Assembly: GCF_026798195.1 (NCBI RefSeq)
Contig: NZ_JAPQEZ010000006.1
Location: 28,361 to 77,717, forward strand
DNA: 49,357 nucleotides
Source: Lentilactobacillus senioris
GTDB lineage: Bacteria; Bacillota; Bacilli; Lactobacillales; Lactobacillaceae
Direction: 5' to 3'
Part shown: positions 6,852-12,351 of the stretch, piece after piece
Layout: each line of letters opens with the position of its first letter
Position numbering within the stretch: position 1 is the first letter of the stretch
Translations under genes and position numbers: made by a program
The notes under the pieces: generated by a model
Seen by the model: the letters and a program-made list of their open reading frames with translations, nothing else
Database searches by the model: none
What the model was told of the DNA's origin: nothing

Positions 6852-8224
6852 GCGTGTATCAATCCTTTCGCTTTAGCTTGGTAATAAACCCATCCATGTT
6901 TGAAATTATGCAATTTTGCATAGGCCTGAAGCTGTGCCATACTGGTTAATTCCTTAGGAGTTTTATCAGCTACCGCCATCAAGGCATTATCTTCAAGTAA
7001 CTGTTTGGCTCGATTTTTTCGTTGTTCAACTTTTTGAAGTTCGGCTTCTTCTACTACTTCAATTTCTTTATCAGTAATTAATTTGGCACCACAGAATGGG
7101 CAAATATCATTGATTCGGTAGAAAGTTGCAAAACATTCGGCACACACAGTTACCGACTTAATAGTTTCAACAGACTCGCTGGTCCGTATGGATTTCTCTG
7201 AACCTTTTAACGTCCATTGCCTATCATCAGTAGGCAATCCGAACCGTTCAACATTCCCAACATGGTCAATAATTACTGCCGTTTTTCCTTCACGTGGATT
7301 CATGGCCCGCATCCCAAACTGTAAAAACAGTGATAAAGATTGAGTTGGTCGAAGCATGATTACACAGTCAACATTCGGTAAATCTAAACCTTCGGTAAAT
7401 AGTTCGGCATTGGTAACAACCATTATTTTGCCGTCACGATAATCACGAATGATTTGATCCCGTTCATCTTTGGGTGTTTTGCCTGAAACGGCCTTAGCAG
7501 AAATACCAGCTTGGCTAAAAGCGTTAGCCAGATGTTCAGCGCTAGCAACGTTATAGGCGTAAGCGATAGCTTGTTTCCCACTGGCTAACTGCTGATAGTG
7601 TTTAACGGCATTGCCATAAATTTTAGGTTTGACCGCTTTAGCAATACTTTCTTCAGTAAATTCACCAGTTCGCTTTGTTTTAAGTTGTTCAGTATCAATT
7701 TGCTTTGGTGCGTAGTAATCAATTGGCGCTAAATTACCATGATCAATTAACCATTGAACTGATTTACCAACAATTAAGTCGTCAGCTACTTCTTCAAATC
7801 CTTCACCACTCATTCGAATTGGCGTAGCGGTGAAGAGCAATTTAATTGCGTCTGGAAAAGCGTCTAAAATGCGACGATATGACTTAGCTAAAACGTGATG
7901 AGCCTCGTCAACAAAGAGAACGGCTGGTTCGGAAAGCGTCTGAATGCGTCTGGTTAACGTCTGGACCATGCCAATAGTAGCTAGGCTCATATCAACGCCT
8001 TGTTTTTCAAACGTCGCTTTCACTTGGTCAACAATTTCTTTGCGATGAACAATAAACATAATTCGTTTACCATTGTCAGTTGTCCGCTTAGCGATATCCG
8101 CCATAATTACCGTTTTTCCTGTTCTTGGAGGCTGCTGAACCATAATTGAGCGGTTGCCATGCTTCATTGAAGTAACGATATTGTTGATAGTTTCTAGCTG
8201 GTAAGCTCGGAGTTGAAAACTCAT
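6848..8224 (-). CDS. Superfamily 2 DEAD/DEAH-box phage helicase
   Basis: 458 aa. The motifs are seen in order: Q/I region LRAYQLETI and PPRTGKTVI (Walker A, about 32-40), FIVHRKE (Ia), VLFVDEAHH (II, DEAH), LLFTATP (III), AIAYAYNVASAEHLA (IV), VTNAELFTEGLDLPNVDCVI (V) and QFGMRAMNPR (VI). A zinc-ribbon-like insert CAEC...CPFC lies at about 375-395. This is the Res/RecG-like SF2 helicase common in phage replication blocks, presumably remodelling forks or recombination intermediates. ATGA overlaps at both ends show tight coupling with Gp157 and Sak4. Confidence 0.92.
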   Translation of the reverse strand: MSFQLRAYQLETINNIVTSMKHGNRSIMVQQPPRTGKTVIMADIAKRTTDNGKRIMFIVHRKEIVDQVKATFEKQGVDMSLATIGMVQTLTRRIQTLSEPAVLFVDEAHHVLAKSYRRILDAFPDAIKLLFTATPIRMSGEGFEEVADDLIVGKSVQWLIDHGNLAPIDYYAPKQIDTEQLKTKRTGEFTEESIAKAVKPKIYGNAVKHYQQLASGKQAIAYAYNVASAEHLANAFSQAGISAKAVSGKTPKDERDQIIRDYRDGKIMVVTNAELFTEGLDLPNVDCVIMLRPTQSLSLFLQFGMRAMNPREGKTAVIIDHVGNVERFGLPTDDRQWTLKGSEKSIRTSESVETIKSVTVCAECFATFYRINDICPFCGAKLITDKEIEVVEEAELQKVEQRKNRAKQLLEDNALMAVADKTPKELTSMAQLQAYAKLHNFKHGWVYYQAKAKGLIHA

Positions 8225-8712
8225 CGCACCGTCAGGCTTTCATTAAATCCAATCGTGGCACCCGGAACTTTTTCGCCAGATTCAATCGCTGCTTTAATAG
8301 CTTTTTTATCCGGTTTAACTGGCTGCTTAATTGTGTACTGTTCTGGTAAGGCGTCGGTATTACTTACATCAACAACGCGAGTATTCCTAATAGAAAAGCT
8401 AAATAATGGAGTTTTGACTTTAGTAGTATTAGTGGCAGCCATTGAATTAAGTAACGCCACTTTAAGTCTTTGGGTATTATTTTTATAAGCCCGTTTCTTT
8501 TCAGTCAGGCGCTTAATTTCAGCGTCCACTCCCTCTGTATCGGCTTTAAGTTGACTAATAATCTTGCCATAACCATCAAACTTTGATTCGAGTTGGTCAT
8601 TAATACCAGTAGAAGCAATAGTGTCCTCAATAACTTGTGGATCTTCACTAGTGTTTTCTAAAGCTTCTAACAATTCTTGGTACTCATTAGTTAAATCGTA
8701 TAAAGTTGCCAT
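8221..8712 (-). CDS. Siphovirus Gp157 family protein
   Basis: 163 aa. The N-terminal half is a coiled coil rich in Glu/Lys (LYDLTNEYQELLEALENTSEDP, then a run to about residue 85). The C-terminal half has FSFSIRNTRVVDVSNTDALP and PVKPDKKAIKAAIESGEKVPGA, the signature of the Gp157 family (Pfam Sipho_Gp157). The family was linked to phage resistance in Streptococcus thermophilus phage Sfi11; its mechanism is unclear. First large gene of the replication block; starts at the stop of the upstream 43-aa ORF (TAATG). Confidence 0.92.
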   Translation of the reverse strand: MATLYDLTNEYQELLEALENTSEDPQVIEDTIASTGINDQLESKFDGYGKIISQLKADTEGVDAEIKRLTEKKRAYKNNTQRLKVALLNSMAATNTTKVKTPLFSFSIRNTRVVDVSNTDALPEQYTIKQPVKPDKKAIKAAIESGEKVPGATIGFNESLTVR

Positions 8713-8843
8713 TATTTTTCCTCCAAATATTTTTCTTTTTGATTGTCCAAGATGGTAAACAAGAGCATCAGCGTACGTTGGTCTCCAACTGGGGTACCAT
8801 TAATTAATTCTTGTGTACGGTTAATTTGTGATTGTGTAACCAT
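8712..8843 (-). CDS. Small phage ORF, 43 aa
   Basis: ATG at 8843, stop TAA overlapping the Gp157 ATG by one base (TAATG). The product is hydrophilic at the N-terminus (MVTQSQINRTQELINGTPVG) with a central LMLLFTIL and charged end KEKYLEEK. The stop/start coupling to Gp157 and the AGGG 8 nt upstream support translation. I do not recognise the family. The first 40 nt overlap the end of the ORF at 8804-8956 in another frame. Confidence 0.6.
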   Translation of the reverse strand: MVTQSQINRTQELINGTPVGDQRTLMLLFTILDNQKEKYLEEK

Positions 8844-8956
8844 TGCTTTACCCTACTTTCTGGCTTATCATAGCCATATACATTACTTAAATATGAGTTT
8901 GTTACTACGCCTATCGGTTGCACCCGGTGGGCGTTTTTATTGTGGAAAAATTTGAT
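8804..8956 (-). pseudogene. 50-codon phage ORF with ATC where the start codon should be
   Basis: A very strong SD (AAAGGAGGT, 8964-8972 on the minus strand) is followed 7-8 nt later by ATC, not ATG. The frame from there is open to TAA at 8804 and reads KFFHNKNAHRVQPIGVVTNS, later NVYGYDKPESRVKQWLHNH. The gene would be the first of the leftward block behind the inserted Abi-alpha gene. Either the start was lost by a single G-to-C change, or the gene uses a rare ATC start at low efficiency. No function is recognised. Confidence 0.45.
8907..8939 (+). terminator. Terminator-like hairpin, plus strand, inside the 8804-8956 ORF
   Basis: Eleven paired positions (ACGCCTATCGG with CCGGTGGGCGT, three of them G-U pairs) close a 6-nt loop and are followed by TTTTTATT. 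Read on the minus strand, two of the G-U pairs become C-A mismatches and there is no U-run, so the structure belongs to plus-strand RNA. No plus-strand gene lies upstream, so what it terminates is unclear; it would insulate the Abi-alpha gene from upstream rightward transcription. Confidence 0.45.
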
Positions 8957-8986
8957 TGTTATTACCTCCTTTGTAATGGATAATAG
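8957..8986 (+). promoter_or_regulatory. Possible promoter of the Abi-alpha gene
   Basis: TTGTTA (8957-8962), 16 nt, GATAAT (8979-8984) precedes the Abi-alpha ORF by about 28 nt. It is the only reasonable sigma-A-like pair in the 55-bp divergent gap. Moderate match only. Confidence 0.35.
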
Positions 8987-9011
8987 ATGGTTGGAAAGGT
9001 GGTTGATAATA

Positions 9012-9791
9012 ATGGATCCTAATTTAATACAAGCCGGATTAGACAGTTTACCCGAAAGTACAGTCGAAAAAATCCTTAATCCAACAGCTGAAGTTCTTGG
9101 GGATAGTGCGGGAGGACTAGTAAGAACTATTTTTTATCCTTTACTGCACTTAAATATTTTTACAAAGAAAAAATTGGAAGATTATGAGCAAAAAATCGCT
9201 AATAATGTTAAAGACATTCCAGAAAAATACAGAGACCCATCTATGCTTCCCATTTTTTTGGAAACATTGGAAAAATCAAAATACAAAGTTGGAGATGATG
9301 AAATCAGAAGTATGTTTGAAAACATTCTTACAAAATCTCTAGATTCCAGATATAATTCTTCAATTTCTCCCAGATATGCTAACGTAGTTTCACAACTTAG
9401 TCCTAAAGACGCCTCGTATCTACAATTAATGAACAAGGAGCGTACAACATTTAACACAATTCTCAACGCCAAACTGAGTAGCCTACCAGTAGCCAAACTA
9501 ATTGACTTAAATAACAATTCGTCAGATATGACAAAACCATTTTTGTTGGTATCTGACCATATTCCTAGAAATCTCTGGTTAACAATTGATAATTTGGAAG
9601 GATTAGGAATAGCCAAACTAGACTTTAATTCTTATTTACATTACAACCTTGCAACTGAACTTTATGAAGAATTCAAAGATTTTTCTGGTCATCCCGAATT
9701 CATATCGTCATCTGATTTAAAAATTGCAACGTTAAAAGGCGTTCTTAAATTTACTTCTTTCGGGCAAAACCTTTTGGATATTATTGAGTGA
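9012..9791 (+). CDS. Abi-alpha (DUF4393) family protein, candidate prophage defence gene
   Basis: 259 aa from ATG 9012, with AAAGGTGG 9 nt upstream; a longer frame to 8940 lacks an SD. The hallmark region of DUF4393 (Pfam Abi_alpha) is present at about residues 95-140: DDEIRSMFENILTKSLDSR, then SPRYANVVSQLSPKDA. The N-terminal part has a small glycine-rich hydrophobic segment (GDSAGGLVRTIFYPLLH) that may associate with the membrane. Members are associated with abortive infection. The gene is oriented against the early operon, has its own terminator and probably its own promoter: the layout of a moron expressed from the lysogen. Antiphage activity is inferred from family and context. Confidence 0.82.
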   Translation: MDPNLIQAGLDSLPESTVEKILNPTAEVLGDSAGGLVRTIFYPLLHLNIFTKKKLEDYEQKIANNVKDIPEKYRDPSMLPIFLETLEKSKYKVGDDEIRSMFENILTKSLDSRYNSSISPRYANVVSQLSPKDASYLQLMNKERTTFNTILNAKLSSLPVAKLIDLNNNSSDMTKPFLLVSDHIPRNLWLTIDNLEGLGIAKLDFNSYLHYNLATELYEEFKDFSGHPEFISSSDLKIATLKGVLKFTSFGQNLLDIIE

Positions 9792-9813
9792 CATCAAAAT
9801 GATTTATTTTTCC

Positions 9814-9850
9814 ATGCTCTTCACTGCCACAATAGTGTTGAGCATTTTTT
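9814..9850 (+). terminator. Terminator of the Abi-alpha gene
   Basis: ATGCTC and GAGCAT pair around an inner CACT/AGTG stem with a 2x2 internal loop, followed by TTTTTT on the plus strand, 23 nt after the stop codon. No U-run on the minus strand. Confidence 0.7.
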
Positions 9851-9856
9851 ATCGTC

Positions 9857-9991
9857 TTAGTCAAAAAAATCTTCCTTAAATTCCTCCCAACTGTTAAATT
9901 TACTTGAGTACCGACCTAGCAAAATACCAATCACTAACGGCGCACCTAACATAATTACTGCTGCAAATAATTTTCCTAAAATTTCGTACAT
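9857..9991 (-). CDS. Small single-span membrane protein, 44 aa
   Basis: ATG 9991 with AGGAG about 10 nt upstream; stop TAA at 9857. The product is one hydrophobic segment (KLFAAVIMLGAPLVIGILLG, residues 7-26) followed by a polar, acidic tail (WEEFKEDFFD). A Pro inside a short membrane span and a charged tail recall Fst/holin-like type I toxins, but the length and sequence do not clearly match, so this is only a possibility. The leader contains the repeat found again at 12311. It lies in the leftward early transcript between the HTH gene and the Abi-alpha terminator. Confidence 0.6.
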   Translation of the reverse strand: MYEILGKLFAAVIMLGAPLVIGILLGRYSSKFNSWEEFKEDFFD

Positions 9992-10000
9992 ATAAATCCA

Positions 10001-10021
10001 CTCCTATCCGCCCAGATAGTT
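10001..10021. repeat. Dispersed repeat, copy 1 (leader of the 44-aa gene)
   Basis: CTCCTATCCGCCCAGATAGTT, 20 of 21 bases identical to 12311-12331; with a 5-nt gap the similarity extends to ATCCA on the left. On the minus strand it forms CTATC/GATAG immediately before the SD of the 44-aa gene. Confidence 0.75.
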
Positions 10022-10024
10022 TTT

Positions 10025-10279
10025 TTATTTATATTCCGTATGGTCTTCAATCCATTGATTGACTGCCCAACGTGGATAGCACTTCATTGTTTTAGTTACC
10101 ATAAAATATGGAAATCCAGGTTGTGTTAAAACATTATCAATTGAATCCACACTTGGTCCTAACATATCTGCAACTTGTTGTCTGGTAAGCAAATTGTTAT
10201 CTTTCTCTGATTCTTTTAATTCAATCAAAGCTTGCTTAACAGTTTTAACTAAAAATTCCTTAACCGCCTGTTCAATCAA
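10025..10279 (-). CDS. Phage HTH protein (excisionase/DUF771-like)
   Basis: 84 aa. The start is TTG at 10279, with AAGGAGGG 8 nt upstream and no closer ATG. An alpha-helical N-terminus (EFLVKTVKQALIELKESEKD) precedes a winged-helix-like segment LLTRQQVADMLGPSVDSIDN and YPRWAVNQWIEDH, the pattern of AlpA/Xis/DUF771 small DNA-binding proteins. It is the second gene of the leftward early operon behind cro, where lactobacillus phages often carry an excisionase-like or antirepressor-like gene. Exact role unknown. Confidence 0.75.
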   Translation of the reverse strand: MIEQAVKEFLVKTVKQALIELKESEKDNNLLTRQQVADMLGPSVDSIDNVLTQPGFPYFMVTKTMKCYPRWAVNQWIEDHTEYK

Positions 10280-10293
10280 TTAAGTTCCCTCCT

Positions 10294-10482
10294 TTAAATT
10301 TTCAACGCGTCAATAATTTTCAAAATCAATTCGTTAGCACCTTTATTGATACGTTTACCGTTCAATACGTCTTCAAGATACTGACGAGAAACACCGAATG
10401 TTCTTGCTAAACTTCGTGTTGCGATTTTGTTGTCGTCCAGATACTTTAAAATCGCTTCACGTCCACTTGTTGTTTCTGGCAT
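10294..10482 (-). CDS. Cro-like repressor
   Basis: 62 aa consisting almost entirely of a lambda-repressor-type HTH (TRSLARTFGVSRQYLEDVLN at about residues 22-41, followed by GANELILKIIDAL). First gene of the leftward early operon and opposite the CI-type repressor, so Cro by position. SD GGAGGTGG 5 nt before ATG. Its long leader contains one copy of the TAGTTGC double repeat just upstream of the SD. Confidence 0.85.
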   Translation of the reverse strand: MPETTSGREAILKYLDDNKIATRSLARTFGVSRQYLEDVLNGKRINKGANELILKIIDALKI

Positions 10483-10500
10483 TTAACCACCTCCAATTCT

Positions 10501-10663
10501 GCAACTGAATCCGCAACTATTTTTTATCAAGTATCGTTGACTTTTTTTACTCAATAGAATAAAATGAGTCCATAACAAATAAGCAATATAAAAACCTACC
10601 ACTAACACTCACTCGCCAAAGTACTGTTAAATTAAGGTATTTTTTAGTTGCCTATTTAGTTGC
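10501..10663. repeat. Inverted pair of 19-bp TAGTTGC-N5-TAGTTGC elements
   Basis: 10645-10663 reads TAGTTGCCTATTTAGTTGC; the reverse complement of 10501-10519 is TAGTTGCGGATTCAGTTGC (16/19 identical). Each contains two AGTTGC half-sites 12 bp apart, one helical turn plus one base. They flank the region between the two switch promoters and are distinct from the ACTCRATAG family, suggesting sites for a second regulator (Cro or the HTH protein). Both copies lie in the leader of the leftward transcript, so an RNA hairpin is the alternative. Confidence 0.5.
10537..10565 (+). promoter_or_regulatory. Rightward lysogeny promoter (toward cI)
   Basis: TTGACT, 17 nt, TAAAAT: a near-consensus sigma-A promoter. 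It points right, with a predicted start near 10572, about 195 nt before the cI start codon. An operator-like element (10549-10569) overlaps spacer and -10. Confidence 0.72.
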
Positions 10664-10734
10664 TAATTACTTGATGAATTAATAATAATTCAATCGAATT
10701 AAATAGTCAACATATTTTTACTCGATAGGATTAA
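10549..10734. promoter_or_regulatory. Three repressor-operator-like elements
   Basis: ACTCAATAGAATAAA (10549-10563), ATTCAATCGAATTAA (10688-10702) and ACTCGATAGGATTAA (10720-10734) share the consensus AYTCRATMGRATWAA, with a partly palindromic TTC-N4-GAA core. The first lies on the rightward promoter, the second inside the leftward promoter spacer and the third just upstream of cI. Placement on both promoters fits CI binding; I infer but cannot prove the protein. Confidence 0.6.
10682..10710 (-). promoter_or_regulatory. Leftward early promoter (toward cro)
   Basis: On the minus strand TTGACT (10710-10705), 17 nt, TATTAT (10687-10682). Predicted start near 10675, about 190 nt before the cro ATG. 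It faces the rightward promoter, so the two leaders overlap for about 100 nt. Confidence 0.72.
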
Positions 10735-10767
10735 TATTTTTTCGTCATATTGAGAGGAAACACTGAT

Positions 10768-11085
10768 ATGACCATCTTTGAACGGACGAAAGAAATTGCA
10801 AAAAAGAAAGGGTTTAGTCTGCAAGAAACAGCAACTAAAGCAGGACTTGGACTTAATAGCATTTACGGTTGGAAGAAAAAAGATCCTAGTATTTCTAGAC
10901 TCGAAGCCGTGGCAAAGGTGTTAGATGTTTCCGTAGATGAGCTACTAGGTAAATCTACTGACCAAAATAATAAAAAGAATGTCGATCTATCGGAACCCAA
11001 TGCTAATGACTTCTTAAGTTTCGATGGACAACCTATCTCTGATGAAGATATGGAAATAATAAAACGAATCTTAAGAGGAAAATAG
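10768..11085 (+). CDS. CI/ImmR-type phage repressor, short form
   Basis: 105 aa from ATG 10768 (GAGAGG upstream). Residues 1-65 form an XRE-family HTH (SLQETATKAGLGLNSIYGWK, then SRLEAVAKVLDVSVDELLG). The rest is a short tail ending SDEDMEIIKRILRGK; there is no LexA-like S24 peptidase domain, so it cannot self-cleave. Such short repressors work with a neighbouring ImmA/IrrE metallopeptidase that inactivates them, as in ICEBs1 and many Gram-positive phages, and that gene follows after 1 nt. It should hold the early promoter off in the lysogen. Confidence 0.88.
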   Translation: MTIFERTKEIAKKKGFSLQETATKAGLGLNSIYGWKKKDPSISRLEAVAKVLDVSVDELLGKSTDQNNKKNVDLSEPNANDFLSFDGQPISDEDMEIIKRILRGK

Positions 11086-11086
11086 T

Positions 11087-11497
11087 ATGGGGGAAATAAT
11101 TGCTAATTTGATGAATTATGCAATGGATCATGGTATTTCTGTAAGAACTACTAATGAACTACCAGCAAGCACACCATCGCTTACTAACACTAGAGAACGT
11201 TACATAATGATAAATAATAATTGTGGCCAACAATTAGCACTGCAAATGGCTCATGAAATTGGTCACTTAATGTTGGGACACACTTCTATTCAACCATTGC
11301 CATTTACCACACTTACCAACTGGGGAGATGAATTAGAAGCTAATCAATGGGCAATAAAAAAACTCATCCCCTACTATGCTAATGGTAAAGAGGATGAGCA
11401 GTTAAATACTAAAGAGTTCATGGAATTATTTGTTATTCCTGGACACCTAGATAATATTGTCAGAACCGAAATGATTATGTATGTGATGAATAACTAG
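11087..11497 (+). CDS. ImmA/IrrE-family metallopeptidase (anti-repressor)
   Basis: 136 aa. The zinc motif HEIGH is at residues 56-60, with DELEANQWA at about 81-89 supplying the third ligand and a typical KKLIP sequence following. Family members such as ImmA of ICEBs1 cleave the cognate repressor when the host senses DNA damage or partner signals, launching excision and replication. The start codon lies 1 nt after the cI stop with its SD (GAGG) inside cI, so the two are translated as a pair. Specificity for this CI is inferred from linkage. Confidence 0.88.
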   Translation: MGEIIANLMNYAMDHGISVRTTNELPASTPSLTNTRERYIMINNNCGQQLALQMAHEIGHLMLGHTSIQPLPFTTLTNWGDELEANQWAIKKLIPYYANGKEDEQLNTKEFMELFVIPGHLDNIVRTEMIMYVMNN

Positions 11498-11555
11498 CCT
11501 TAAGACCAACAAATCTGATGTCGTTAAAAGCTGAATACATATTGGAGGAACAATA

Positions 11556-12158
11556 ATGAGAAAAACGGTTACAATTGCTGCAACTCTTTTGTCTATCTTG
11601 ACCCTCTCCGCTTGTGGAAACACATCATCAAAAAGTTCTAGTACAAGTTCCGATTCTGAAAAAACGGAACAAAAGAAAACTGAGAAAAATACTATTACTT
11701 TAACTAAGTACAATAAAATTAAAGTTGGAAATAGTTTAACTGGAGCCGGTGGGACCGATGAAAAAGTCGTTAAGTCTATGTATGGAAAACCAGAAAGCAA
11801 GAGTGAAACGGCAGTACCCGGAGCATCAAAAAAAGGAACTTCCTACTCCTGGTCTAATGTCGGAACCTCGTTAAAGGGAGCTGCTGTTACTACTGAATTC
11901 TTGGATGGCAAAACTGTAGCTAAAGGTTACACTAATTTTGAAAGCAGCCCAGAAGTTACAAATGCTAAGTATAAATCTATAAAGTTGGGGCAATCTTATA
12001 TTAGCGTTAAACATAAACTTGGTACCCCGATAACAGAATCCATTGCTGGAAGTGGCACAACTAGTGCCCAAACTTTGACATATTCAAATGGTACAAAAAG
12101 TATTGTACTAATATTTACGAATAACAAATTAAGTTCGAAAACATTCTCTGAACTATAA
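11556..12158 (+). CDS. Prophage lipoprotein with two SmpA/DUF3862-like repeats; superinfection-exclusion candidate
   Basis: 200 aa. A lipoprotein signal peptide ends at lipobox LSAC (Cys20), followed by a Ser/Lys/Glu-rich linker to about 47. Two related modules follow: YNKIKVGNSL...SMYGKPESKSE (about 52-85) and YKSIKLGQSY...KHKLGTPITES (about 140-170), the pattern of BLIP-like/SmpA (DUF3862) domains. SD GGAGG before ATG. The place between repressor genes and integrase is where temperate phages of lactic acid bacteria carry surface proteins such as Ltp of TP-J34 or Sie proteins that block DNA injection by related phages. No sequence identity to those is claimed; the function is inference. Confidence 0.8.
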   Translation: MRKTVTIAATLLSILTLSACGNTSSKSSSTSSDSEKTEQKKTEKNTITLTKYNKIKVGNSLTGAGGTDEKVVKSMYGKPESKSETAVPGASKKGTSYSWSNVGTSLKGAAVTTEFLDGKTVAKGYTNFESSPEVTNAKYKSIKLGQSYISVKHKLGTPITESIAGSGTTSAQTLTYSNGTKSIVLIFTNNKLSSKTFSEL

Positions 12159-12188
12159 GCAGAATCATTCTAGCTGCTTCAATGTTAA

Positions 12189-12264
12189 CAAAAAGCACAT
12201 CCCCTCCCGCCAAGAAGTAAGATGTGCTTAACCACAAGAACCGTTTATTAACGGACTTTTTGTA
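12189..12264 (-). ncRNA. Small antisense RNA candidate, about 76 nt
   Basis: A minus-strand promoter (12271-12300) would start RNA near 12264. The RNA carries CCGTT/AACGG (12241-12254), then a hairpin whose 8-bp arms AAGCACAT/ATGTGCTT (12193-12229) are followed by a run of U on the minus strand, a good terminator. The plus strand has its own terminator at 12241-12261, so this RNA and the lipoprotein mRNA overlap by about 70 nt at their 3' ends. The layout is that of antitoxin RNAs in type I systems (txpA/ratA, fst/lpt), but I see no clear toxin ORF. No open frame of note lies in the RNA itself. Confidence 0.6.
12241..12261 (+). terminator. Rightward terminator after the lipoprotein gene
   Basis: CCGTT-TATT-AACGG followed by ACTTTTT on the plus strand, about 80 nt after the lipoprotein stop. 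It ends inside the antisense RNA region. Confidence 0.7.
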
Positions 12265-12270
12265 TACCCA

Positions 12271-12300
12271 ATTTTATCACATGAAAGTAGGTGATGCCAA
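12271..12300 (-). promoter_or_regulatory. Promoter of the antisense RNA
   Basis: On the minus strand TTGGCA (12300-12295), 18 nt, TAAAAT (12276-12271). Confidence 0.6.
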
Positions 12301-12310
12301 ATCCATTCAG

Positions 12311-12331
12311 CTCTTATCCGCCCAGATAGTT
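12311..12331. repeat. Dispersed repeat, copy 2 (upstream of integrase)
   Basis: CTCTTATCCGCCCAGATAGTT, 20/21 identical to 10001-10021. It ends 21 nt before the integrase ATG, just behind the antisense-RNA promoter. Confidence 0.75.
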
Positions 12332-12351
12332 AACTGAAAGGAAATAATAAA

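Noticed and set aside
8964-9003. RNA hairpin hiding the Abi-alpha SD (ACCTCCTTT with AAAGGTGGT)
   Set aside because: ACCTCCTTT is the SD of the opposite-strand ORF; two SDs on opposite strands are complementary by nature.
9182-9616. 144-codon minus-strand frame opposite the Abi-alpha gene
   Set aside because: No SD and no family resemblance; the plus strand has the clear DUF4393 signature.
12281-12337. 18-codon plus-strand peptide (MKVGDAKSIQLLSAQIVN) as the type I toxin
   Set aside because: Not hydrophobic enough, no proper SD spacing, and the frame overlaps the antisense-RNA promoter and the dispersed repeat.
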